The translations under genes were made by a program, and so were the position numbers. A stretch of 64,000 nt of DNA from Urbifossiella sp046350095. GTDB lineage: Bacteria > Planctomycetota > Planctomycetia > Gemmatales > Gemmataceae. The notes beneath the pieces were generated by a model. It searched no databases. It saw nothing but the letters and a program-made list of their open reading frames with translations, and was not told the origin of the DNA. Below, piece after piece: positions 42,401-49,436 of the stretch; the stretch's first letter is position 1, and the number at the start of each line of letters is the position of its first letter. The stretch lies in assembly GCA_046350095.1 (NCBI GenBank), contig JAXMBA010000002.1, forward strand, positions 1,860,001 to 1,924,000. The letters run 5' to 3'.

Positions 42401-42881
42401 GCGAGTGCGGCGCCCGGCGGATCCCGACGAGCAGCCCGACGGCCACGGCCACGGCCAGCGCCTTGGCGAAGACGAGGGCGAACCCGTCGCCGCGGTACAG
42501 GACGTAGGCGCCGAGGTCGAACAGCCAGGAGTGGTTGACCCACGGCCGGTCGGCGGCGGTGTAGCTGAACGGGTCGGTGCCGGGTGTGTAGTCGCCGGTG
42601 GTGAGCATCCGCCCGGCGGCCAGGTGGAGCCACAGGTCCGAGTTGCGAGCGGCGAACGACGCGACGAGAAACGCCAGCGCCACCGCCAATGCCACGAGCA
42701 GCGTGTCGGCCCCGGAGTACCACTGCGGCCACGTCGCCGGCTTGGCCGCGACCGGCGGCGGCGGGGGGAGCGGCGGCAACTCGGGCGGGGCGGCGTCCGG
42801 CCCCGGCGGCGCCTCGGCGCCGGGCGGGTCACCGGGGGTCGGCGGCTCCGGCGGGGTCGGCGGCGGGGCGGTCAACTTCAC
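39402..42881 (-). CDS. large polytopic membrane protein with soluble C-terminal half, function unknown
   Basis: A 1159-aa protein from ATG 42881. A Pro/Ala-rich cytoplasmic tail of about 50 residues is followed by about ten to twelve membrane segments in the first half, starting ADTLLVALAVALAFLVASFA. The loop after the first helix, NSDLWLHLAAGRML and GTDPFSYTA, with WVNHSWLFD, is the pattern seen in large GT-C-like glycosyltransferases and O-antigen-ligase-type proteins. The second half (from about residue 540) is soluble, with helical repeats (AVLMGRISPLGFDP, KADRLQAARQK-like heptads) suggestive of TPR-like structure. A glycan-related role is only a guess. Confidence 0.75.
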   Translation of the reverse strand: MKLTAPPPTPPEPPTPGDPPGAEAPPGPDAAPPELPPLPPPPPVAAKPATWPQWYSGADTLLVALAVALAFLVASFAARNSDLWLHLAAGRMLTTGDYTPGTDPFSYTAADRPWVNHSWLFDLGAYVLYRGDGFALVFAKALAVAVAVGLLVGIRRAPHSLWPWAVVAAVAAVAAGPRLTLTPLTASFFFLAVTLFLIFRVPSPPGSWRLPIGIGVTFWFWANFDAWFFVGPLALLLLLVGELVRTKAFNADGPATLPDDPLGPLPDAPTLAKALGVGVLACMLNPHHVRVWDLPYELVGGPGTEDPYLRRLLLAPMTGEYWDNPALGYNGNGLALAVLLFGGLYAVALTGIVARLAGKPWDVEPLPLPHALLWFGMAALALKSIFAVPFLAAVSIPLLASRLNEFSARVQLGSEDDTGTRMALALSTVGRVASVVVLVALGACAWPGWLHPQSSNPATARRVGWEVVPDPALARAAAQVGKWRADGRLGPDDRGFVAALDLSNYLAWYAPGERVYANGRYNHHRAEWPALVKARQGLGVTRAAEGVGFKDAVAVFDDAKVSYVSVSASAADTPLSRLLTKVASHQLWANEARCAAWYLDGRSTVCGWRAGAGAASFDRLRVDPAALAFGPDAEKLPPGLVAPVPPPRSRETDFTHPVRPTPPAAEEALAWLEYKEIMMASRFAPAFQAAVLMGRISPLGFDPPLGANMFQMVMENQYAQGNSRSIQPADGSLRAVPILALKAARKAIADNPDHPDGYSALAKALGDPELPINDSERAVGVVCALRQCLSRLPPPEEVEPGVTTTEGWSVARQLAAIYSGNPQRTGGIPGLPVDLPGLSDLAAQSVQTQGGQVVKVPYHYPIDLAHEAVILAGRYADREVQARPEDKDGRERREQILKGLKAQADRLQAARQKATDDFRRLSELEPTVKKKFDAAVGLRLTGAAIQMVKDLSEGEAQAAFGADLGRYYLQVVGLELAVGRVEDAAADLEGLRGAFDQQAAAQPPVPGAQANRHYLRLVDSQLLVVSGNYDGAGRMLEETEGKVALLPPAPPPADALPFGWPAAPVVPSLNTTTELGRFYQQRVGMYLQVRQNVLAQSDQQAAFFFRRGYLALLEGDVEGARLRFAASRRPAIPTWEIPELVPPVTPVYLKMIDTAAAKK

Positions 42882-42967
42882 GGCAACCTCTCGCGGCGTG
42901 GGGAGGACAGGCTAGGCTACCTGGTTCTACGGTCAAGCTCGCCGGCCGGTGCGGAATGACCAATTAC

Positions 42968-43030
42968 CAATGACCCACCACTAACCAAGGGAAGAACCGC
43001 ACTCCGTCCTTGGTCATTGGTGGGTCATTG
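42968..43030. terminator. long imperfect hairpin upstream of the 1159-aa gene and after DUF1080
   Basis: 23 bases at 42968-42990 pair with 43008-43030 with two mismatches; loop of 17 bases. It is AT-rich (CAATGACCCACCA at one end) in contrast to its surroundings and contains several AATGAC/GTCATT copies. It lies 8 bases after the stop of the minus-strand DUF1080 gene (43039) and probably ends that transcript. The 42882-42967 part of the gap shows nothing else. Confidence 0.65.
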
Positions 43031-43038
43031 ATTCTTAG

Positions 43039-43797
43039 TCATTTCGCCGCCCCGGCGGAACGAATCCGCACCGCCCGGAACGCCACCGGGCCGTGGTCCG
43101 CCTGGAGCATCAGCGGTCCGGTCGGCGTCTCGGCCTTCGTGTAGTTGTTCCCGGTCGGCGTTTGCAGTTCCTGGTTCTCGTGAATCACCTGCCCGTTCAG
43201 TACGGCGCGGACCACGGTCGCGTTCGCCGTCTTCTTGCCGTCCGGGCCGAACCGCGGCGCGCGCCACGTCAGGTCGAGCGTGTTCCACTCGCCGGCCGGG
43301 CGGCCGGCGGTCGCCTTCGGGGCAATCCCCTTGTCGATGTGGTGGTAGTTCGGCGTCGTGTCGGCGCGCGGGTAGATGCCGCCCATCGAGTCGCCGGTGG
43401 GCTCCTTCGGCGGGGTGCGGTCGATGAACTGGATTTCGTACACGCCCTGGAGCTTGACCCCGCTGTTGCTGTTCTTGGCGATCAGGAACTCGACGTGGAC
43501 GTCGCAGTCGCCGAAGCCGGCGCGCGTGTACAGGTCGGCGAGGCGGCCCTTGTCGCCGTTCACCCAGATGGTGCCGCCGGCGGCCTTCTCGGCCTTCAGT
43601 TTCGTCGCCTTCTCGGGGTCGAGGCTCACGCGGTCGGTCGTGATCCAACCCGGATCGACCTTCTTCCACGCCTCCGGCTTCATCAGGTCGATCCAGCCCG
43701 CGGCGTCCGGCGAGCCGGGGGTGTTCGACCCCGGGTTCTGCCCCGGCGCGGGGAGGGCGGCGGCGGCGGCGACCAGGCAGCACGCGGCGAGACGCAT
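43039..43797 (-). CDS. DUF1080 secreted protein (3-keto-disaccharide hydrolase domain)
   Basis: A 252-aa protein from ATG 43797 with a signal peptide (LAACCLVAAAAALPAPGQ). The concanavalin-like fold of DUF1080 is recognised from GDCDVHVEFLIAKNSNSGVKLQGVYEIQ, then GGIYPRADTTPNYHHIDKG, then GEWNTLDLTWRAPRF and LMLQADHGPVAFRAVRI. The family is expanded in planctomycetes and some members hydrolyse 3-keto-glycosides. It diverges from a lactonase gene, an arrangement that suggests sugar-acid or 3-keto-sugar use. The start is 106 bp from the neighbouring start. Confidence 0.9.
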   Translation of the reverse strand: MRLAACCLVAAAAALPAPGQNPGSNTPGSPDAAGWIDLMKPEAWKKVDPGWITTDRVSLDPEKATKLKAEKAAGGTIWVNGDKGRLADLYTRAGFGDCDVHVEFLIAKNSNSGVKLQGVYEIQFIDRTPPKEPTGDSMGGIYPRADTTPNYHHIDKGIAPKATAGRPAGEWNTLDLTWRAPRFGPDGKKTANATVVRAVLNGQVIHENQELQTPTGNNYTKAETPTGPLMLQADHGPVAFRAVRIRSAGAAK

Positions 43798-43820
43798 GGG
43801 CGGTCCTTTCGGGGTGAATT

Positions 43821-43850
43821 CGGTACCCGGTACCGGTCGGGGTCATTATC
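43821..43850. promoter_or_regulatory. 15-bp operator-like palindrome and -10 box between divergent genes
   Basis: CGGTACCCGGTACCG (43821-43835) is a perfect palindrome around a central C. Ten bases away, 43845-43850 reads GATAAT on the minus strand, a -10 box for the DUF1080 gene, giving a transcript start near 43838. A protein bound at the palindrome would sit just after that start point and would also lie before the lactonase gene at 43904. Confidence 0.55.
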
Positions 43851-43903
43851 ATCAACCGGCCCCGACCGGGGACTGCTATTCCGCACGCACCGGAGGAAAC
43901 CCC

Positions 43904-45079
43904 ATGCCGCTCTCCCGCTGTCGCGCCGCCGTCGCCGCCGGCCTGTTCGCCCTCGCCGCGCTCGCGCCGCAGCCCGCCCCCGCCGCCGACGAGGCCGCCC
44001 CGACCGCGTACTGGGTGTACTTCGGCACGTACACCGGCAACAAGGCCGGCGACAGCAAGGGCATCTACCGGGCGAAGATGGACATCAAGACGGGGAAGCT
44101 GTCGGAGGCCGAGTTGGCGTTCGAGATGGGGAGCCCGTCGTTCCTGGCGGTCCACCCGAACGGGCGATTCCTGTACGCGGTAGGCGAGGGCGGCGGGAAG
44201 GAGGGCGGCCCGGTCGTCGCGTTCGGGCTCGACCGGAAGACCGGCAAGCTGACCAAACTGAATGAGGCGCTGAGCGGCGGCTCGGGGCCGTGTCACGTGT
44301 CCGTGGACCCGAAGGGACAGCACTTGGCGGTCGCCAACTACGGCGGCGGGAGCACGGCCGTCTACAAACTCAACCCGGACGGGAGGCTGGGCGGCGGGCA
44401 CAACGGCTTCGTCCAGCACAAGGGGAGCGGCCCGGACGCCGGTCGGCAGAAGGAGCCGCACGCCCACTGCACGTTCTTCTACCCGAACAGCGAATACGTC
44501 CTAACCGCCGACCTCGGCGCCGACAAGGTGTTCGTGCTCTCGTACGGCATGGACAAGGGCGGGCTCAACCTGTCCGCCGGCGGCAGCGACGTGGTGACGC
44601 CGCCGGGCTCCGGCCCGCGGCACTTCGCGCTCGCCCCGGACGGCAAGTTCGGCTACGTGTGCGGCGAACTCGACTCCACCGTCAACGTCATCGAGTTCGG
44701 GTGGTCGAAGGGGAACCGCGTGGTGCAGTCGCTCTCCACCCTGCCGAACCCGGTGAAGGGGAACTCCACGGCCGAGTGCGTCCTCCACCCGAGCGGCAAG
44801 TTCGTATACGTCTCCAACCGCGGGCACCACAGCGTGGCGGTGTTCAAGGTGAACGACGACCGCAAGCTGTCCGCTGCCGGGCACGTGACCGGCGACATCA
44901 AGACGCCACGCAACTTCGCCGTGGACCCGACGGGTAAGTGGATGCTGGTGGCGAGTCAGGACGGCGGCAAGGTTGGCGTGTGGGAGATCGACGCGGCGAC
45001 CGGCGCCGGGAAGGAAACTGGGAGCACGACGGCGGTGAGCCGCCCGGTGTGCGTGAAGTTCGTGCCGGTCGAGGAGTAA
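43904..45079 (+). CDS. secreted lactonase-family (6-phosphogluconolactonase-like) beta-propeller
   Basis: A 391-aa protein from ATG 43904 with GGAGGA upstream. A signal peptide (AAVAAGLFALAALAPQPAPA) precedes the propeller. The lactonase pattern is clear: VYFGTYTG, FLAVHPNGRFLYAVGE, GPCHVSVDPKGQHLAVANYGGG, KEPHAHCTFFYP, GSGPRHFALAPDGKFGYV, PSGKFVYVSNRGHHSVAVF and TPRNFAVDPTGKWMLVASQ. Cytoplasmic homologues (Pgl) open 6-phosphogluconolactone; the exported form probably acts on sugar lactones outside the cytoplasm. Its divergent partner is the DUF1080 hydrolase. Confidence 0.9.
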   Translation: MPLSRCRAAVAAGLFALAALAPQPAPAADEAAPTAYWVYFGTYTGNKAGDSKGIYRAKMDIKTGKLSEAELAFEMGSPSFLAVHPNGRFLYAVGEGGGKEGGPVVAFGLDRKTGKLTKLNEALSGGSGPCHVSVDPKGQHLAVANYGGGSTAVYKLNPDGRLGGGHNGFVQHKGSGPDAGRQKEPHAHCTFFYPNSEYVLTADLGADKVFVLSYGMDKGGLNLSAGGSDVVTPPGSGPRHFALAPDGKFGYVCGELDSTVNVIEFGWSKGNRVVQSLSTLPNPVKGNSTAECVLHPSGKFVYVSNRGHHSVAVFKVNDDRKLSAAGHVTGDIKTPRNFAVDPTGKWMLVASQDGGKVGVWEIDAATGAGKETGSTTAVSRPVCVKFVPVEE

Positions 45080-45087
45080 CCCTGCTG

Positions 45088-45122
45088 TTCGCGGCGTCAC
45101 CCCGGGGGGCGCCGCCGCGAAC
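45088..45122 (+). terminator. hairpin after the lactonase gene
   Basis: GTTCGCGGCG (45088-45097) pairs with CGCCGCGAAC (45113-45122) over a 15-base GC-rich loop, starting nine bases after the stop. It is a variant of the CCGCTCGCGGCG family. No T-run; a terminator role is inferred from position. Confidence 0.55.
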
Positions 45123-45134
45123 GGCGCGGTCCTA

Positions 45135-45203
45135 AGAGGTGCTGACAAAACCCCCGAAACGCCTTGAAAAGCGGGGGTGGCAGGGGGTTTTGTCAGCACC
45201 TCT
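45135..45203. repeat. 21-bp perfect inverted repeat with alternative inner hairpin
   Basis: AGAGGTGCTGACAAAACCCCC at 45135-45155 is repeated in exact reverse complement at 45183-45203, separated by 27 bases. Inside, CCCCCG (45151-45156) can instead pair with CGGGGG (45172-45177), so two exclusive folds exist. The right arm overlaps the TAG stop (45202-45204) of the minus-strand oxidoreductase. It may be a strong bidirectional terminator, or the remnant of a small mobile element with terminal inverted repeats. Confidence 0.8.
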
Positions 45204-48114
45204 AATCACTCACCAATTCGCCCAGGGGCGACCGCAGCCGCGCCCCCAGGTCCGGCAGCAACCCGTAGGCGTGGGCCAGGTACTGCACCGGGTGGAACGC
45301 CCGCTTCCCGGTGCCCTCCTGCATCTGCAACCGGCACGACCCGCACTCCGTCGCCCCGAGCAGCAGGCCCGGCCGGTCGAACGCCTCGATCATCCGCCGG
45401 CCGGCACGGAGCGAGGCGTCGTAGTTCGCCTCCGCCAACCCCCACGGACCGGCCATCCCGGAGCACCCCACGTCGATCGGCTGCACCGTCAGCCCGGGAA
45501 TGAGCCCGAGCAGGCCCGGCCCCGACACCGGCCCGCGCAGCGCCTTCAGGTGGCACGGCACATGATGGCCCAGCGCCAAATCCAGCGCGCGGAAGTCGGT
45601 CCGCAGTTGCCCCGCGGCGTGGAGGCCGCCGAGGAACGTCGTCAATTCCGTGGTCGCGGCGGCGACCGCGGCGGCGTCGGCGTCGTCGAGCAGCAGCAAG
45701 TAATCCTGCGACAGCGTCATCGCGGCGGTCGGCTCGGAGCAGACGATGCGGTACCCGTCGCGGGCGTAGTCGGCGAGGGCGCGGACGTTCCGCACGGCCA
45801 GTTCGCGGGCCGTCTCCAGGTCGCCCTGCGCGAGCGGGGCGGCCCCGCTGGCGACCTGCCGAGGCGGCACCACGACCGTCACGCCGTTGTGCCGCAGCAC
45901 CGCCACCGCCGCGGCCCCGACGGACGGGTCGAAGACGTTGGCGTACGTGTCCGCGAAGTACGCCACCTTCGGCGCCCCCGGGGTCACCGGCCCCCGTCGT
46001 TCGCCGCGGGCCGATCGCAAGAACGGCTGGTGCGCCAGCTTGGGCAGCCGGCGGCGGCGCGACAGGCCGATGAGCTTCTCGATCACCCATCGGGCCGACC
46101 GATTCCCCAAGACGGCGTTCGACAGCGGCGCCAGCCGCGACGCGAACGCGGCGAGCCGGTCGGCGCGGGCGAGAACCCACGACACGCGGTCGAGGCCGTG
46201 GTCGGCGTGGCGGCGGGCCTTCGCCTCGATCATCAGGCGCGGCACGTCCACCCGCGAGGGGCACTCGTCGCGGCACATCTTGCAGTTGACGCACCGGGAC
46301 ACGACCGGCTGGGCCTCGTCCGAGCCGAGGTCGGCGAGCCCGCGGACGAGGTTGGCCATGGCCCGCGGCGCGGCTTCTTCGAGCCCCGCGGCGGTGAACG
46401 CGGGGCACATCCGCGCCGCCCCGCCGCGCGGCCGGCAGTCGCCACAGCCGGAGCACTTCCCGGCTTCGGTCGTAGGTTCCACGTCCTTCCAAACCAACAA
46501 CGGCGCACGCCCCGCGGCCGGTTCTTCCTGGCCCCTGGCACCTGTTTCCTGGCCCGTGTCCGCGAAGCGGAGCGGCCACGCCGGCCGGCTCGGGTCGGGG
46601 CCGACGATCTTGCCGGGATTCAGGACGTTCTTCGGGTCGAAGACGCGCTTCAGCTCGCGGAACACGGGGAGTACGGGGCCGTACTGCCGCTCCACCCACG
46701 GCGTCCGGGCCAGCCCGGTGCCGTGCTGCGTGCTGACCGTGCCGCCCAGCGCCAGCGCGAGCGCGTGAACGGCCTCGGCGACCGGCCACATTTTCGCCCG
46801 GTCGGCCGGGTCGGCGAGGTCGATCAGCGGCCGCGTGTGGACCTGCCCGGCGAGCGCGTGGACGAGGAACGACGCGCTGAGTTCGAACCGCTTCAGGACG
46901 TCCTGGGTGCCAGACAGGAACTCGGCCAGGGCCGCCGGCGGGACCCCCACGTCCTCGACGAACGCCGCCGGCCGCGGCCCGCGGCCGATCCCGTACAGGC
47001 CGTTCACCGCGGCTTCCCGCACGGCCCGAATGCGGGCGACGCCGTCCGGGTCGCACGCCGGCTCCGCGAGCACCACCAGCTTGTGCGACGCCTTCAACGC
47101 CTCGACCGCACTCCGGGCGCGCTCCGCCGCCTCGCGCTCGGTGTCGGCCTCGAATGTCACCAGCAGCGCCGCCCCGACCGCCGGGGGCACGGAGTCGGCC
47201 CCGCGGCCAGAGAGCGAGAGCAGCCGGCGGTCGAGCAGGTCGGCGGTGGTCGGCTCGAACCGCGGGAGGTCGGCGGCCGCGCCCACGGCGGCGTCGAGCG
47301 TCGGGAAGCCCAGCAGCGTCAGGCACGTCCCGCCGGCCAGCGGCACCGTGGCGACCGTGGCTTCGGTGACGAAACCGAGCGTGCCCTCGGAGCCGCACAG
47401 CAACCGGGGCAGGTCGGGGCCGGCGTCGGTGAGGACGTCGTGGAGGACGTACCCGCAGCGGTTGTACGGCGTCTGGGGCCGGGCGAGGTGGATCAGGTCG
47501 CGGTTGGCCCGCAGAAGCTTCGCGGTGCCCTCGACCACCGCGAGCGTCCGCACCGTGAGCCCGGCCGCGACCAGGCCGCCGGGTGATAGTAGAGTATCGC
47601 GGGTGCCGTCGTCCCACACGACCCCGAGGCCGCGGACGTGGTCGCGGGTGTAGCCGTGGCGGACGGCGTTGCCGCCGCTCGCGTTCGTCGCCACCATGCC
47701 GCCGACGGTGCAACTGGCCCCGCTGGCCGGGTCCGGCGCGAACCGCCGGCCGACCTTCGCGAGCGCCGCATTCAGCTCCGCGAGCACCACCCCGGGCTCG
47801 ACCGTGGCCGTGTCCGCGCCGACGTGGAGGATGCCTCGGAATTCGGCGCTGAGATCGACGACGAGCCCCGGCCCGAGCGACTCCCCGGCGACGCCGGTAC
47901 CGGCCCCGCGCGGCACTACCGGCAGCGCGTGGTCGTGGCAGTACTTCACGAGGGCGGCGAGGTCTTCGGCGTCCTCCGGGAAGGCGACGCCGAGCGGGGT
48001 GACGTGGAACGGCGAGGCGTCGGTGGCGTACAGCCCGCGCCGCACGGCGTCGAACGCCAGCCGCCCGCGGAACTCGCCGCGGAGGTCGTCGGCGATCTGG
48101 GTGGGGTCAGGCAC
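45202..48114 (-). CDS. fused FAD-linked oxidase / Fe-S / CCG-domain oxidoreductase (YdiJ or D-lactate dehydrogenase type)
   Basis: A 970-aa protein from ATG 48114. Residues about 40-250 form the FAD-binding PCMH domain (VVPRGAGTGVAGESLG, then PASGASCTVGGMVATNASGG). A GlcD-type cap ends near residue 500 (GGTVSTQHGTGLARTPW). Two 4Fe-4S motifs follow: C-x2-C-x2-C with MCP near 540-560, and CVNCKMCRDECP near 600. A GlcF-like C-terminus has CCG-type cysteines (HHVPCHLKALRG, DVGCSGMAG, TECGSCRLQMQ). The order equals that of YdiJ-like 2-hydroxyacid dehydrogenases, which pass electrons to quinones. A low-complexity linker with GQETGARGQE joins the halves. Confidence 0.9.
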   Translation of the reverse strand: MPDPTQIADDLRGEFRGRLAFDAVRRGLYATDASPFHVTPLGVAFPEDAEDLAALVKYCHDHALPVVPRGAGTGVAGESLGPGLVVDLSAEFRGILHVGADTATVEPGVVLAELNAALAKVGRRFAPDPASGASCTVGGMVATNASGGNAVRHGYTRDHVRGLGVVWDDGTRDTLLSPGGLVAAGLTVRTLAVVEGTAKLLRANRDLIHLARPQTPYNRCGYVLHDVLTDAGPDLPRLLCGSEGTLGFVTEATVATVPLAGGTCLTLLGFPTLDAAVGAAADLPRFEPTTADLLDRRLLSLSGRGADSVPPAVGAALLVTFEADTEREAAERARSAVEALKASHKLVVLAEPACDPDGVARIRAVREAAVNGLYGIGRGPRPAAFVEDVGVPPAALAEFLSGTQDVLKRFELSASFLVHALAGQVHTRPLIDLADPADRAKMWPVAEAVHALALALGGTVSTQHGTGLARTPWVERQYGPVLPVFRELKRVFDPKNVLNPGKIVGPDPSRPAWPLRFADTGQETGARGQEEPAAGRAPLLVWKDVEPTTEAGKCSGCGDCRPRGGAARMCPAFTAAGLEEAAPRAMANLVRGLADLGSDEAQPVVSRCVNCKMCRDECPSRVDVPRLMIEAKARRHADHGLDRVSWVLARADRLAAFASRLAPLSNAVLGNRSARWVIEKLIGLSRRRRLPKLAHQPFLRSARGERRGPVTPGAPKVAYFADTYANVFDPSVGAAAVAVLRHNGVTVVVPPRQVASGAAPLAQGDLETARELAVRNVRALADYARDGYRIVCSEPTAAMTLSQDYLLLLDDADAAAVAAATTELTTFLGGLHAAGQLRTDFRALDLALGHHVPCHLKALRGPVSGPGLLGLIPGLTVQPIDVGCSGMAGPWGLAEANYDASLRAGRRMIEAFDRPGLLLGATECGSCRLQMQEGTGKRAFHPVQYLAHAYGLLPDLGARLRSPLGELVSD

Positions 48115-48122
48115 GCGGAACA

Positions 48123-48177
48123 GGGGACTGGGGACTGGGGACTGGGGACTGGGGACTGGGGACTGGGGACTGGGGAC
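48123..48177. repeat. 7-bp tandem repeat (GGGGACT), seven full copies plus a partial
   Basis: Seven exact copies of GGGGACT occupy 48123-48171, followed by GGGGAC (48172-48177). It lies nine bases upstream of the ATG at 48114, in the leader of the oxidoreductase gene, and after the folE stop. A looser pyrimidine-rich version (CCTGTCTCCTGTCCCCTG) follows at about 48199-48222. Copy number may vary by slippage. Confidence 0.9.
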
Positions 48178-48224
48178 AAGATACGGGGTGTGTTCGCCTC
48201 CTGTCTCCTGTCCCCTGCCCCCTG

Positions 48225-48884
48225 TTACCCGCGGCCCAACGCCAGCGACATGAACTCCGCGCGGGTGCTGGCGTTCGTCTTCACCAGCCCGCGGACGGCG
48301 CTGGTGACGGTCAGGGCGCCGGGCTTACGCACGCCGCGGATCGTCATGCAGCTGTGCGTCGCCTCCACCACCACGCCGACGCCGCGGGGCTTCAGCTCGT
48401 TCATCACCAGGTCGGCGATCGTCTCGGTCATCCGCTCCTGAACCTGCGGCCTGCGGGCAACCGCGTCCACCACCCGGGCCAGCTTCGACAGGCCGACCAC
48501 CTGGCCGTCGGGCAGGTAGCCGACGTGTGCCTTGCCGAGGAACGGTAGCAGGTGGTGCTCGCAGCAGGACGCGAACTCGATGTCCTTCACCAGGACCAGC
48601 TCGTCGGCCGACTGCGTGAACGTCTTGCCGAGAAAGACGGCCGGGTCGGTGTGGAGGCCGGCGAACACCTCGGCGTACATCCGGGCCACGCGGTCGGGCG
48701 TCTCCTGAAGGCCCTCGCGGTCCGGGTCTTCGCCGACGGCGATCAGGATTTCGCGGACGGCGTTCTTGATGCGATCGTGATCGACGGGGCCGAACGGGGC
48801 GGCGGCCAGCTGCGCCAGCGCGGCGAGCGTTACCGGGTCGTCGTCGTCGCAGCCGGGGTAGGGCTTGGGGGTCGCACTCGACAC
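48225..48884 (-). CDS. folE: GTP cyclohydrolase I (FolE type)
   Basis: A 219-aa protein from GTG 48884. It converts GTP to 7,8-dihydroneopterin triphosphate, the first step of tetrahydrofolate and biopterin synthesis, in the cytoplasm. Visible motifs: EGLQETPDRVARMYAEVFAG, the zinc site FASCCEHHLLPFLGKAHVGY (Cys and two His), SKLARVVDAVARRPQVQERM, and CMTIRGVRKPGALTVTSAVRG with the second zinc Cys. The family length and all ligands agree, so this is a type IA enzyme. It precedes the oxidoreductase gene on the same strand by 110 bp containing the tandem repeat. Confidence 0.97.
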   Translation of the reverse strand: MSSATPKPYPGCDDDDPVTLAALAQLAAAPFGPVDHDRIKNAVREILIAVGEDPDREGLQETPDRVARMYAEVFAGLHTDPAVFLGKTFTQSADELVLVKDIEFASCCEHHLLPFLGKAHVGYLPDGQVVGLSKLARVVDAVARRPQVQERMTETIADLVMNELKPRGVGVVVEATHSCMTIRGVRKPGALTVTSAVRGLVKTNASTRAEFMSLALGRG

Positions 48885-49000
48885 ACGGGCTCTCCGGGAG
48901 GGCGGTCTTCAAACATTCTAGCCCCTGGCGGGCGGCGCCGGCCGGGGTTACCATCGGGGTGGAGTGCCGGACGCACCCCAAACCGTGCCGGAGGCCGCTC

Positions 49001-49429
49001 ATGGTTCCTCTCCCGACCTGCGACCTGGTCCCCGCCCTCCACGACGCCTTCGTCCGCGGAGACGCCGCCGAGCTCGATGCCCTCCTCGGCCCGGCCGACC
49101 CGGCCGCCGACCTGCGTGCCCTGCTGTCACTCGCCAACGTGAGGCAGCTCCACCGCCTCCGCGACAAGCTGTACGACGGCCGCGTCGTCACGCACTGCTT
49201 CCGCCGCGGCGCCGGGTCCGCCACCGAGGGCTGCGTCGCATTCTGGCTCACCGGCGTCACGTCGGTGGCGGAACTACTGGCGCTCGACTTCCCGAGCGAC
49301 GACCACCGGCGGGCGGCGTGCCGCTCGCTCCGCGCCTGGGGCGACGGCACCCTGACCCGCGACATGGTGTTCGCCGGCCTGGAGGGCGCGATCTGGGACA
49401 CCGTCCACACCGACGACCCGCCGGGGTGA
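49001..49429 (+). CDS. hypothetical soluble protein
   Basis: A 142-aa protein; ATG 49001 has GGAGG at a suitable distance, so it is preferred over the upstream in-frame ATG at 48959. The chain is helical, with LVPALHDAFVRGDAAELDALL at the N-terminus and FWLTGVTSVAELLALDFPSDDHRRAACRSLRAWGDG in the middle. No signal peptide or membrane segment. No family recognised. It is 7 bp upstream of the sulfatase gene and likely co-transcribed with it. Confidence 0.6.
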   Translation: MVPLPTCDLVPALHDAFVRGDAAELDALLGPADPAADLRALLSLANVRQLHRLRDKLYDGRVVTHCFRRGAGSATEGCVAFWLTGVTSVAELLALDFPSDDHRRAACRSLRAWGDGTLTRDMVFAGLEGAIWDTVHTDDPPG

Positions 49430-49436
49430 CCGCCGC

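Noticed and set aside
39340..42732. 1130-aa minus-strand frame overlapping the 1159-aa membrane protein
   Set aside because: It has Arg/Gly/Ala-rich low-complexity content and no hydrophobic helices, while the other frame gives a regular membrane protein with a plausible start.
45135..45203. Complete insertion sequence
   Set aside because: Only 27 bp lie between the inverted arms, so there is no transposase; at most a remnant or a terminator.
46440..46500. Frameshift or damaged Fe-S motif in the oxidoreductase
   Set aside because: The first cluster motif has a longer gap before the final Cys-Pro, but this spacing is usual for YdiJ-type proteins and the frame is continuous.
48123..48177. Possible CRISPR array
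   Set aside because: Units are 7 bp with no spacers; it is a simple tandem repeat.
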